Assembly: GCA_033809415.1 (NCBI GenBank)
Contig: JAPXLT010000145.1
Location: forward strand, 1-11,622
Direction: 5' to 3'
Source of the DNA: JAQVUB01 sp033809415
Lineage (GTDB): Bacteria > Verrucomicrobiota > Lentisphaeria > Oligosphaerales > Oligosphaeraceae
DNA: 11,622 nt
Shown here one piece after another: positions 1 through 8,058 of the stretch. Position 1 is the stretch's first letter. Every line of letters starts with the position of its first letter. Under the pieces are notes generated by a model, which was not told the DNA's origin, searched no databases, and saw nothing but the letters and a program-made list of their open reading frames with translations. The translations under genes and the position numbers were made by a program.

Positions 1-17
1 ATGTGTATAAGAGACAG
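1..17. other. Nextera transposase mosaic-end adapter residue
   Basis: The first 17 bases, ATGTGTATAAGAGACAG, are identical to positions 3-19 of the 19-bp Tn5/Nextera mosaic end used in library preparation. Genuine genomic sequence therefore begins at position 18. The adapter happens to stay in the symporter reading frame and would add about five false residues (L-S-L-I-H) to its protein. Confidence 0.95.
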
Positions 18-1151
18 ATCTAGTTCATTCATGTTCTTATTGATGAATTTCTGGTGGAATTCCTTAAGCCAGACGGCAGCCATCGAGTTGACCACGCCGC
101 TTACGGTGCTCATGATCGCCGCCAGCATCGCCGCCATGAAAAGCCCTGACAGGGGCGAAGGCATGTAGTCAGCGACGAACTGGAAAAAGGCGGCGTCGCC
201 TTTTCCCGCAGTCAGTGTGGGAGAGGGATTCTGATGGTAGTAGGTGTAGAGAGCCAGCCCGATGAAATATAGAAAAAACATGAAGACCATTCCAGAAAGA
301 GTCGAGATTATCTGCGACTTCAGACCCTCCTGCCAGTTTTTAGTGCTCAAGATACGCTGCACCGTGACCTGATCGCTCGCCGCGTTGACAATTCTGCTGG
401 TAAACGTGTTCCAGACCAGCAGGAAGAAGAGAAGTCGGACGTAGGGCGACAAGGTGTAGAACTCCGGTTGCGAGAACTGCGGCAATCCGTGCCCCTCGCG
501 GAATGCGCAGGCAATCGCTTCCACAAATCCACCGTCGATCTTCCAGCAGAGCATCAGGGTCACCGCTATCAGCCCGCCAAAAGTGATGATTGCCTGAAAG
601 ACATCGGTCCATACGACCGCCTTGCTGCCTCCAAGGAAGCAGCAGGCAATGCCGACTGTCGCGACCAGAAGAATCGAAAACCAGGGCGGCCAGTGATAGC
701 CGGCCTCAAAAATCTTGGCCGAGGTGTAGAGAACCAGTCCGATGTAGATGACTCTGCTGTAAAACGAGGAGAATGCAACAATGCCGCGCACGTGTTTATC
801 GTATCGGAACTCCAGATATTCGTACGGCGTAAAGCTGCCGAGCTGAAAGTAGAACCGGGTGAAAAGCAGATATGCTGGCACTACGAGGAGCGGCCCCAGC
901 ACTGCGGAAACGATGAAAAGCGTCAGTCCATGGTTGTAGATCTCTCCAGGTGTCATAACAATTGAGATCGAGCTGAAGAGTGACATCATGCAGGCCAGGC
1001 CGATAGCCCAGTGCGGCATGGAGCGCCCTCCCAGAAGATAGGTCTCCGCATCCTTCTTTTCACGTGAAAAATAGATGCCAATGCCAATCACGACCAGCGT
1101 GTAGATGGCGATGACTGAATAATCGAGGAAATTGGCAAATGCTTGCGTCAT
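1..1151 (-). CDS. Sodium:solute symporter (SSS/SLC5 family), C-terminus cut off by contig end
   Basis: This is an inner-membrane secondary transporter that should couple Na+ influx to uptake of a sugar or similar organic solute. The frame is open from the ATG at 1151 to the contig edge and gives 378 genuine residues, after which the codons come from adapter. SSS hallmarks are visible: a first transmembrane helix at about 11-28, then YLLGGRSMPHWAIG (38-51), a helix with MSLFSSISIVMTPGE (56-70), and the TM8-type segment with S349, S351 and N355 (MSTVSGVVNS), the region that forms the Na2 site in vSGLT. Family members have about 450-600 residues, so the last helices are missing. The start follows GGAG at a 7-nt spacing (CGGAGCATTTCATG). 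It lies 32 nt after the beta-galactosidase stop and is probably co-transcribed, which suggests it imports that enzyme's substrate. The substrate itself cannot be read from sequence. Confidence 0.9.
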   Translation of the reverse strand, partial: MTQAFANFLDYSVIAIYTLVVIGIGIYFSREKKDAETYLLGGRSMPHWAIGLACMMSLFSSISIVMTPGEIYNHGLTLFIVSAVLGPLLVVPAYLLFTRFYFQLGSFTPYEYLEFRYDKHVRGIVAFSSFYSRVIYIGLVLYTSAKIFEAGYHWPPWFSILLVATVGIACCFLGGSKAVVWTDVFQAIITFGGLIAVTLMLCWKIDGGFVEAIACAFREGHGLPQFSQPEFYTLSPYVRLLFFLLVWNTFTSRIVNAASDQVTVQRILSTKNWQEGLKSQIISTLSGMVFMFFLYFIGLALYTYYHQNPSPTLTAGKGDAAFFQFVADYMPSPLSGLFMAAMLAAIMSTVSGVVNSMAAVWLKEFHQKFINKNMNELDLSLIH

Positions 1152-1183
1152 GAAATGCTCCGTTGATTAATGGCTATGTCTTC

Positions 1184-3193
1184 TTACTTTTCCTCAAATA
1201 AAACCGTGGCTCCACTGGCTGGAACAAATATTTTTCCATTCGCAGTCGGCTTGCCCCAAATGTCTATTGCTTTTTTGGGAAAGGTAAATTCCACTGGCGA
1301 TTCCTCCAGGTTGTAGATAAAATAGTAATTGCCATTTGAAGCGATTCGCCTGGAAACGCGTATTTGCGGAGGCATATTGTCTATTACAGGCTTTACACCG
1401 GCATTACGCGCGACTGATATTAGGAAATTATTGAGGAAATCCAGGCTGAGACGCGCGCCGATATAGTAAATATGTCCTTTGCCAAGTTGTCGGCAAGTTA
1501 CTGCTGGGGACCCCGCATAGAATTGGCTGTCGTATGATGCAATGACTTTTGTGTCGTTCTCTGGGTGGAGCAGTTCCGCATAATCTGACACTTGGTACGA
1601 ATGGCCATTCCAGGTGACGCTCTGTTGGACTCCCGGAGCCAGGCCATCAAGGTCCTCATTCCATATTCCGAACAGGGAACGTCCAAACCAGCCACCAGGA
1701 TTCCCGCCATCAAAGCACTGATGTTGCTCATTGATATATCCTGAAAAATAGCTGACAACGAGCGTGCCGCCAGCTTCAACAAAAGTTTTCCAGCGTTCCA
1801 TGAGGCCGGGTTTGAACATAAACAGCATTGGAGCCACAATGAGCTTATATTGGGAAATGTCGGCGGTTCCATCAATGACCGCGAGATCAAGATTCTGGTT
1901 CCACAATGCACGATAATATTGAAGTACAGCTGGGAAGTATTCTTTGGTAGTATAATTGCCAAGGCTGGTGATTTTCAAAGCCCATTCGGATTCCCAGTCA
2001 TAGTATACGGCAACATCCTGCCGACGGGTACTGTCGACTACGCCGTCAAGCACGGAAAGCTTGGCTCCATATGCTGCAACTCTCTGGAAGGTCTGTGTCT
2101 GATTGGTGCCGTCATGTCCGACGACGGCACCGTGAAACATTTCGCAGTTTCCTCTGCCTTTTCGCCATTGGAAATACATGGTGCCGTCTGCTCCGTGGCC
2201 GATGGCCAGCAGCATTTCGCGTTCAAATTCATTTGGACGGCGTAATTTCGGATGACTGAAATAATTCGGAACGGCAGGGCAGGATTCCATCATAAGAAAA
2301 GGTTTGTTATGCATGGAATAGTGACAGTCATGCCGCATGGCGAAATCAGCCATTTCCCGTTCAACATCCCCAGATTGCCATTGGGGATAACAGTCATCGG
2401 CGATAAAATCGCAGTATTTCCCCATTTTCCAGTAATCCAGGACATCAGAGAACCCCATCATGTTGCTGGTGGCTGGCTTATTCGAATATTTTCGAATCGT
2501 TTCAATTTCAAACTTCATGAATTCGATGATGGTGTCGGAAGTGAATCGTTTCCAATCCAAGCGTGCGCAGTAGATTGCTCTGTTCCGTGGTTCCACGTCT
2601 TCCCATTGGCTGTAAGTGTGTCCCCAAAACGCCGTCCAATATGCCTGGTTCAGATTTTCCAGTGTCTTGTATCGATGTTTCAGCCATTGAACAAAATTTT
2701 TTCTGCAGTTTTCGCACCAGCATTCACCATTGTACTCGTTGCTGATATGCCAACCGCCCAGTGCAGGATGGTTGGCATAACGCTCTGACAGTTTGCTGTT
2801 GATGATGCGAACTCGCTCCCGAAAAACCGGGGAAGAGAAGCAGCAGTTTGCTCTGGTTTGAAATGGTTCTCTGCTGCCGTCTTGCTGGACACGCAGTATT
2901 TCAGGAAAGCGGTTGGCAAGCCAATTAGGTTTGGAAGCGGAGACCGTAGCCAGAAAAAGCTTTTTGTCTGAATTGGCGCAGCGGTCGAATATGTCGTCCA
3001 GCCAGCCGAAATCAAACTGGTCCATGGCAGGCTCCAGTTGCGCCCACGAGAAAATGGCAACTGAAAAGGCGTTGCAATGTGCCTCGTCCATTAGCTGAAA
3101 ATCCCTGTCAATGGTGCCTGGGATTTTCAGCCACTGGTCAGGGTTGTAGTCGCCACCGTGAAGAATATGTGGAAAGTCGGGAATTATAGGCAT
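1184..3193 (-). CDS. GH42 beta-galactosidase
   Basis: A 669-residue glycoside hydrolase of family 42, hydrolysing terminal beta-galactosides with retention. Domain A (TIM barrel, about 1-375) opens with HGGDYNPDQW (12-21), then FSWAQLEP (48-55). The acid/base is E153 in WHISNEY and the nucleophile is E303 in MMESCP. QWRKGRGNCEMFHGAVV (342-358) matches the family's conserved QWRxSRG..EKFHGAVV segment. C118, C158, C160 and C163 (CxCxxC after the acid/base) reproduce the zinc site known in the Thermus A4 enzyme. A Rossmann-like domain B (about 385-600) and a small beta domain C (about 605-669) complete the usual length. No signal peptide is present, so it is cytoplasmic and should act on imported oligosaccharides. 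The next gene downstream, 32 nt away, is a sodium symporter. The start is supported by the conserved N-terminus rather than by its weak AAGG ribosome site. Natural substrates may include galacto-oligosaccharides or arabinosides. Confidence 0.93.
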   Translation of the reverse strand: MPIIPDFPHILHGGDYNPDQWLKIPGTIDRDFQLMDEAHCNAFSVAIFSWAQLEPAMDQFDFGWLDDIFDRCANSDKKLFLATVSASKPNWLANRFPEILRVQQDGSREPFQTRANCCFSSPVFRERVRIINSKLSERYANHPALGGWHISNEYNGECWCENCRKNFVQWLKHRYKTLENLNQAYWTAFWGHTYSQWEDVEPRNRAIYCARLDWKRFTSDTIIEFMKFEIETIRKYSNKPATSNMMGFSDVLDYWKMGKYCDFIADDCYPQWQSGDVEREMADFAMRHDCHYSMHNKPFLMMESCPAVPNYFSHPKLRRPNEFEREMLLAIGHGADGTMYFQWRKGRGNCEMFHGAVVGHDGTNQTQTFQRVAAYGAKLSVLDGVVDSTRRQDVAVYYDWESEWALKITSLGNYTTKEYFPAVLQYYRALWNQNLDLAVIDGTADISQYKLIVAPMLFMFKPGLMERWKTFVEAGGTLVVSYFSGYINEQHQCFDGGNPGGWFGRSLFGIWNEDLDGLAPGVQQSVTWNGHSYQVSDYAELLHPENDTKVIASYDSQFYAGSPAVTCRQLGKGHIYYIGARLSLDFLNNFLISVARNAGVKPVIDNMPPQIRVSRRIASNGNYYFIYNLEESPVEFTFPKKAIDIWGKPTANGKIFVPASGATVLFEEK

Positions 3194-3217
3194 GGCTGTT
3201 TTGTACCTTATGTTTAT

Positions 3218-3246
3218 ATTTTATCGCTTTTGTGTTTTTACTCCAA
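3218..3246 (-). promoter_or_regulatory. Candidate sigma70-type promoter for the GH42 gene
   Basis: On the minus strand, TTGGAG (3246-3241) is followed by a 17-nt spacer and TAAAAT (3223-3218). Transcription would start near 3211, about 18 nt before the GH42 ATG. The 123-nt gap between the two hydrolase genes is unusually AT-rich here, which fits a promoter but also raises the chance of a random match. If real, GH42 and the symporter can be expressed apart from the upstream genes. Confidence 0.4.
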
Positions 3247-3316
3247 TTGGCCATCCTGGGAAGGCGACCATTATTTGATTTTCACTGAAATTGTAAGGCT
3301 ATTAGGGCTGATATGT

Positions 3317-6097
3317 TCAATCTGCTTGGGAAAAGAATGCGACTTTCAGGTATTCCAGCACCGCTTCCCCAGAGATGATGCTGGAGCCATCGCCGAACAG
3401 GATGCCTGGGGTTTCTACCTGTTCGCTGACTTTGCCGCAAGTGATGATTTTCCCATTCAGCAGCACAATGACATCGCCGGATTGACAATCTATGGCAGCA
3501 CGTAACACTTGTGTGCCGGTCGGGATGTTAATGGAACCGAAAGGAGTGATCAGCTCGCCATCGGCACTGCGGACAGCAAATTTCCAGTTTTTGCCGGGAG
3601 TCTTCAGGCTTTTGGGTCTCATGACCACCTGAAAATTTTGCTCTGCGCTGGTTCGTGGCGGCTTTGTGCAGGTAAGTTTCCAATCCACGACCATGAACCG
3701 TTGCTGTTCCTGTAAAGGCGGGAATTGGGTCATGTCCACCATATTGTATTCCCCAATATTGTGGTTAAAGAGGACACCGGACCGATCCTTTGCGGCATGG
3801 AGCGGCGGATAGCCTTTCTTCACACCGACAATTTCCGGAAAGACGCCATTAGTGCAGTCGGCTTCGTAGATGTATTCTTTGACATTATCCATTGCCTTGA
3901 TGAGCACATCAGACGGTTTAGCTGGGAACGTGACTTGCAGTACGGCATCCTCGACAACCAGTGAGGTTGAGGCCAAGCGGAGGTTTCGCCAGTAGCCTGT
4001 GCCATTGGCGTCCAAATCCAAACCGCCAATAAGAATGGATGCATCGTTCATGCCAAGCAAGTCGTGGGCATAGCCACTCAAGTGCAATTTTGTGTTTGTC
4101 GCGTTTGGCGTCAGCCTCCCCGTCAGGATCTTCCGTCCGTCCATCCAGAGTTCTTCGTCACCGGTGGCGGAAACAGTCAAGACATATTCGTGAAAGACTG
4201 ACGTGTCGACATTTGTCTGATGCGCCGAGTAACGCAGTCTGACGCGTCCAGGAATGAAATCCAGCACTTCGATGAATCTACCGTTGGCCACCCGCAAGGA
4301 AACGCTTCCCGGCGTTGACCCCAGTTCAACCTTTGCCTGGACAGAGACCTTGATGTCTTGCCCATTTATGCCAGCCAGGGGATAAATCAGATTGACGGGA
4401 CCTTTCCCGATGCTTTTAAGCTGGTAGGCATTATCAACGATGCCCTCTGCTCCCTCTGCTCCGTTCCCGGGGAAGAGTCTACGCCAAGGCAGCTGATTTG
4501 CGCCTTTGAGCAACTCCTTTCCTGAAAGAATAGTGATTTCTTCCTTCTGCAATGGCGCGCTTGATGCAATGGAGAGAATATTCTGCCCTGGGCGAATGGC
4601 CGCGATCGGAGCGTCATATACAGCAACACTGTTTCTTAGGGCAGAGAACGTCAGCGGCACATTGTTGATTTTGACAGAAAGCGGCTCGTTTTCTGTCATG
4701 GAGGTCTTCAAATGAAGTTTGACTTCCGGAGTCGTTGCGTCTTCGGGGAGGTTCTTGAAGTCGTCGCCGATCTCAAGCAGGAAGTCATGGCTTTCCCGAT
4801 CGCTGGTGATATTGAGGGGATATTCCGGGAAAAGAGCATTCAGCATGCCCTGCTGTCCCGGCTTGGGTACAAATGCGCTGTAGGTGCGTGGCCGGTGAGT
4901 GGTGACGAAATACGCCTTATTCACCATGGCCAAATCCTGCGCTTGTCTGCGGACATGAGGATAATACTGCATTGCATAGACCATGTTGAACATATAGACG
5001 CCATCCATACCGGCAGCGTAAGCGGCGGCAAAATCAGCATTATAGCGGGCATCGACATTTCGGTTAAAGACAGCCGGTGAACCTTTCGTCCAGCTGATGT
5101 CTTGAGACTGGTAGACTTTCAGACCATACTTTTTAGCCAAGGCGACATTTTCTTCCAAAGACGCATAATGGCCGAAATCCCCTCCGGCAACGTAGATGTC
5201 AAAGAGTTTTTCTTTCATCCACGTTTCAATGTCCAGCCCCATCAGCTTGCAAACCAGCGTGGAGTCTGGAGCACGGAACATAAAATACATGGGGCGACCA
5301 CGTTTGCGGGCTGCGACCTCAGCATAAGCGCGGATGTCTCGTATAAGCTGGGTAAGGGTGTCCAACTCTTGTTGGGTGGGCTTGCCTCCTTGGGCGACAG
5401 ACTTGAAATAGACATCGCCTCGCTGGAAGTCAATAATAAAGCCGTCCAGGTCATAGTTGTCGAAAAATTCGCAGACCAAAGTCAGGAAAAGTTCCCGGAC
5501 TTCTTTGTGATTGTAGTCGTAGGCGCTCCAGTTCCCGAATCTAGGCCGTTTGCCCGGCTCCTTGGCTCCGACGAGGAATTCAGGATGCTTTTTCTTGAAC
5601 TCGGGCGTAGAATGTTCGTAGAATGAGTCATGGGTATCATTGGCACGCATACTCATGACAAATTCAAAACCGTTCTTGTGCGCGAATTCCATTGCCAAGG
5701 TTGCAGGGTCTTTGCCGAATTTCTGTTCCAGTTCGAGTGTGATGTTCTTTAAATTTTCTGTTCCATCGTGGAAGCTTGTTACCCTTCGATGATTGGTCTT
5801 GCTCTTGCTGGTGACAGCGAAACCGGTGCCCCCGGCGCAGTAGACAAGGACATCGAATTGGCAGCCAATCATGGGAGACATCATCATGTCATAAAAATTT
5901 TCAAGGGTGACTTCCTTGTTTGCCGGGAAATTGATGGCGTCGCAGCCATCATTATCCAAGAAGACCCTGCGCGGTTTGTTTAGCAAATCCTGCTTCATTT
6001 TGTTCCATTGCACATCCGAAATTTCAGCGGCGTTTGGGCAAACCGCACCGGCTGCAACGACGGCAATGCACAGGATTTTTCTGATAATATGTTTCAT
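3317..6097 (-). CDS. Secreted glycoside hydrolase-like TIM-barrel protein with C-terminal jelly-roll-like domains
   Basis: A 926-residue exported protein. A signal peptide is clear: KHIIRK, a hydrophobic stretch to about residue 19, and a likely cleavage after PNAA (24). C20 does not sit in a valid lipobox, because V19 precedes it. Residues about 42-400 read as a TIM barrel of the COG1649/GHL10 sort. The evidence is RRVFLDNDGCDA (43-54), the alternating strands FVMSMRAND (146-154), YDLDGFIIDFQRGD (215-228, with D218 and D223 at the position where such folds carry catalytic acids), MYFMFRAPD (270-278) and MDGVYMFNM (364-372). About 560-710 and 795-926 look like two concanavalin/LamG-type beta sandwiches (SVSLRVANGRFIEVLDF; FGDGSSIISGEAVLEYLKV), possibly carbohydrate binding. 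The start has GGGAG at 9 nt. It likely attacks a polysaccharide outside the cytoplasm. The exact family is not recognised and the activity is inferred from fold and context only. Confidence 0.7.
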   Translation of the reverse strand: MKHIIRKILCIAVVAAGAVCPNAAEISDVQWNKMKQDLLNKPRRVFLDNDGCDAINFPANKEVTLENFYDMMMSPMIGCQFDVLVYCAGGTGFAVTSKSKTNHRRVTSFHDGTENLKNITLELEQKFGKDPATLAMEFAHKNGFEFVMSMRANDTHDSFYEHSTPEFKKKHPEFLVGAKEPGKRPRFGNWSAYDYNHKEVRELFLTLVCEFFDNYDLDGFIIDFQRGDVYFKSVAQGGKPTQQELDTLTQLIRDIRAYAEVAARKRGRPMYFMFRAPDSTLVCKLMGLDIETWMKEKLFDIYVAGGDFGHYASLEENVALAKKYGLKVYQSQDISWTKGSPAVFNRNVDARYNADFAAAYAAGMDGVYMFNMVYAMQYYPHVRRQAQDLAMVNKAYFVTTHRPRTYSAFVPKPGQQGMLNALFPEYPLNITSDRESHDFLLEIGDDFKNLPEDATTPEVKLHLKTSMTENEPLSVKINNVPLTFSALRNSVAVYDAPIAAIRPGQNILSIASSAPLQKEEITILSGKELLKGANQLPWRRLFPGNGAEGAEGIVDNAYQLKSIGKGPVNLIYPLAGINGQDIKVSVQAKVELGSTPGSVSLRVANGRFIEVLDFIPGRVRLRYSAHQTNVDTSVFHEYVLTVSATGDEELWMDGRKILTGRLTPNATNTKLHLSGYAHDLLGMNDASILIGGLDLDANGTGYWRNLRLASTSLVVEDAVLQVTFPAKPSDVLIKAMDNVKEYIYEADCTNGVFPEIVGVKKGYPPLHAAKDRSGVLFNHNIGEYNMVDMTQFPPLQEQQRFMVVDWKLTCTKPPRTSAEQNFQVVMRPKSLKTPGKNWKFAVRSADGELITPFGSINIPTGTQVLRAAIDCQSGDVIVLLNGKIITCGKVSEQVETPGILFGDGSSIISGEAVLEYLKVAFFSQAD

Positions 6098-6211
6098 GTG
6101 ACGGTTCTCCCTTTGTTAGATGCATTTTCAGAATTACAGATGTTTTGGTGACATTGCAGTTGTTGCATCACAGCAACCCTGTTTCAGTGCAAAGAAATCT
6201 GATAATGCATA

Positions 6212-6964
6212 TTACCAAGAGTAAGTGCGGGATGCGTAGCCAGCCGTGCCCAGCAGGCAGTGGAATGTTCTGCGGTTAAGGTCGCCGGCCAAGTAGGATT
6301 GCTTTAATACATCCCTGTACAGGACGGGTGCAATTGATTCTACATGACCATCTGCAAATGCCAGATTGAGACGCCCGCCGTGATGGGCTGCCACTGCTGC
6401 TACTCCGCTGGCCGTACAAGTGGCCATGATGTTGGCGTAGTAATACTGTTCTATGTTTGCCGGGTCATCATTCCGCAAATTGTCGTAGATGAATCCAAAC
6501 GATGACGGTTTTTTCATATGAGTGCCGTTGATGCCGTTATAGATGATACCGCCAACGGTACTTCGTGTTTTAAGTGAGTCGAACAAATCCCAGTAGTTGG
6601 GAACGGCGTACATGATGGAATACGTCCCGGTAAAATCAGAGAAGGAACCTGTCTCTAACGGCGTGGGTGTTTGGGACGGGCAACCGAAGCTTTTGTCAGG
6701 TTTTCTTGTAAAGAAGCCGTTATCCATCAACACATCATACCAGCTCTTCTTCTTCGCTGCGTCAAGGGCAAAGGTTTCGTTCGATTCATTCATGTACATG
6801 CGCAATTGCGTCATGGTACTACGCTGATTGGAAGTGCAGCCGATTTGACGCGCCTTTTCGCGTGCCTTGCCCAACGCCGGCAACAGCATACTGGCGAGAA
6901 TGGCAATGATCGCGATGACAACGAGTAACTCGATAAGCGTGAAGATGTTAACATTCTTTTTCAT
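6212..6964 (-). CDS. Prepilin-type N-terminal cleavage/methylation domain protein with H-X9-DG motif
   Basis: A 250-residue type IV pilin/type II pseudopilin-like protein. A short basic leader (MKKNVNI) precedes FTLIELLVVIAIIAILASML (8-27), with mature F1 at residue 8 and the conserved Glu5 at residue 12. This helix anchors the protein in the inner membrane or packs it into a filament. The C-terminal part holds the H-X9-DG motif (H195, D205, G206; sequence HGGRLNLAFADG), typical of the large prepilin-like families of Lentisphaerota and Planctomycetota. The residue before the cleavage site is Ile rather than the usual Gly. I chose the ATG at 6964 rather than the in-frame ATG at 7024, because AAAGGAG stands 6 nt before it and the longer form would add a 20-residue polar extension lying in duplicated DNA. 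It sits between glycosidase genes and may display or scaffold glycan-handling proteins, which is inference. Confidence 0.9.
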   Translation of the reverse strand: MKKNVNIFTLIELLVVIAIIAILASMLLPALGKAREKARQIGCTSNQRSTMTQLRMYMNESNETFALDAAKKKSWYDVLMDNGFFTRKPDKSFGCPSQTPTPLETGSFSDFTGTYSIMYAVPNYWDLFDSLKTRSTVGGIIYNGINGTHMKKPSSFGFIYDNLRNDDPANIEQYYYANIMATCTASGVAAVAAHHGGRLNLAFADGHVESIAPVLYRDVLKQSYLAGDLNRRTFHCLLGTAGYASRTYSW

Positions 6965-6970
6965 TTGCTG

Positions 6971-6977
6971 CTCCTTT
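6971..6977 (-). promoter_or_regulatory. Ribosome binding site that fixes the prepilin start
   Basis: AAAGGAG lies 6 nt upstream of the ATG at 6964. The alternative in-frame ATG at 7024 has no comparable Shine-Dalgarno sequence, so this site decides the start in favour of the 250-residue form. Confidence 0.8.
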
Positions 6978-6985
6978 GTTTGCTT

Positions 6986-7029
6986 TTCTGGTGTGGATTC
7001 ATTTTTTTTCTGTTGTGGATTCATTTTTT
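6986..7029. repeat. 22-bp tandem duplication in the prepilin leader
   Basis: Two adjacent 22-bp units (6986-7007 and 7008-7029) differ at one base only (a G/T at the sixth base). Each carries TGTGGATTCATTTTTT on the plus strand, which is an A-run followed by ATGAATCCACA on the minus strand. The duplication therefore places two spare ATG codons upstream of the true prepilin start. Confidence 0.85.
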
Positions 7030-7047
7030 CTGGACTCCCATTTAAGA

Positions 7048-8058
7048 CTAAGAAAGATGACCTGTCTTCGTATTTTTGACGATGTCACAAGCCTCCAGCA
7101 GCCAGCTTTCACTGATCTTTTCAGTGGCTTGCCAAGGCGCCATGAGGAAGCCTTTAAGGCGCTCTTGGCTGATGTTGCTTCTGCAGTATTTTACTGTCCC
7201 CGGGAAATTTTCATCCCTGGCCCAATTGCTGCCGCAGGGCACCTGTTCGTACCCCAGTTGCTCCAGCAGCAGATAATTGTCCAAGCGTTTTTTTTCAGGC
7301 TTGAGGTAGTCTGGTGTGGACTCATTGAAATCAAAGACTTCCTTGTAGTACCAATTGCTCTGCAGTACGTCACGGGGCACGTTTGCCGAATATTCCTCCG
7401 GATTTGTACTCCACAACTTGTCCGCCCACATCCATGGACGGGCGCCGCAACGGCGCACCACGTCACAATAGAAGTTCAGATCATGATACCACAGCGGATT
7501 GTTGCGGACGCATCTGAACATGAAGCCGGGATTCCGCTGCATCTCGAAAGTCTCCTCATCCATGCCGATGTGGAAGAGTCTGGGAGAATTGAACAAAGCG
7601 CAGACTTCAGTGATGATATCACGGCAGAACTCATAGTAGTAGGAAGATGAGACCATTCTTGAATACTCGTGCATCCAGGCGTCATGACAGGTGGAAAAAT
7701 TAAGTTTGGGAATGGGTTCGAGCCCTAAGTCTCTTAATCGTGCCAGTTCGTTTTTGAGACGTTCCAGGCTCCAGGCATTCCTTGTGGCGATTTCAGGATG
7801 CGATTGAAACTGGATGCCGTCTCCAATGTCAATGACAAGCATGTTGCCGCCGCATTCTGCGAAATGCCGGGTGACATTCTCCCAGACTGCATCGTCGCAC
7901 TGCAGTTCCTCCGACCACGGCGTACGGGAAATTGCCGTCAAGATGCGGGCGTAATGTTGCGGATAGCTTTTTTTGAAATTCTCCATGTCCGGCTTGGAGG
8001 GAATAGGAGCATCTTCCCACATGTTGTTTGACAAGTGCAGCAGGCAGGCGTAAATCAT
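7048..8058 (-). CDS. GH20-like glycoside hydrolase (putative hexosaminidase-type TIM barrel)
   Basis: A 336-residue protein that resembles the catalytic barrel of family 20 glycoside hydrolases without the usual N-terminal domain. The key motif is LFHIGMDEE (161-169), matching the GH20 HIGGDE signature. D167 and E168 would be the substrate-assisting Asp and the acid/base Glu. A barrel-strand motif WMWADKLW (209-216) corresponds to the GH20 W-D segment, and GFLMAPWQ (303-310) to the closing strand. NMLVIDIGDG (72-81) and EPIPKLNF (114-121) fit earlier strands. There is no signal peptide, so it should act in the cytoplasm. Its ATG overlaps the gntR stop as ATGA, with GGAG 8 nt before it inside gntR, so the two are translationally coupled and its substrate is likely linked to the regulator's ligand. 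The substrate is unknown and a non-hexosaminidase activity is possible. Confidence 0.65.
   Translation of the reverse strand: MIYACLLHLSNNMWEDAPIPSKPDMENFKKSYPQHYARILTAISRTPWSEELQCDDAVWENVTRHFAECGGNMLVIDIGDGIQFQSHPEIATRNAWSLERLKNELARLRDLGLEPIPKLNFSTCHDAWMHEYSRMVSSSYYYEFCRDIITEVCALFNSPRLFHIGMDEETFEMQRNPGFMFRCVRNNPLWYHDLNFYCDVVRRCGARPWMWADKLWSTNPEEYSANVPRDVLQSNWYYKEVFDFNESTPDYLKPEKKRLDNYLLLEQLGYEQVPCGSNWARDENFPGTVKYCRSNISQERLKGFLMAPWQATEKISESWLLEACDIVKNTKTGHLS

Noticed and set aside
468..965. Plus-strand open frame of 165 codons
   Set aside because: It is antisense to the symporter gene, whose protein has clear family motifs. The plus-strand product has no recognisable domain.
5102..5626. Plus-strand open frame of 174 codons
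   Set aside because: It lies fully opposite the TIM-barrel part of the secreted hydrolase-like gene and shows no ribosome site or known motif.
6162..6177. Hairpin GTTGC-N6-GCAAC between the prepilin and secreted hydrolase genes
   Set aside because: The stem is only 5 bp and no T-run follows on the minus strand, so it is not a credible terminator or operator.
6976..7650. Plus-strand open frame of 224 codons
   Set aside because: It is opposite the GH20-like gene and the prepilin leader, including the 22-bp duplication. No family motif is visible and the sense strand explains the DNA.
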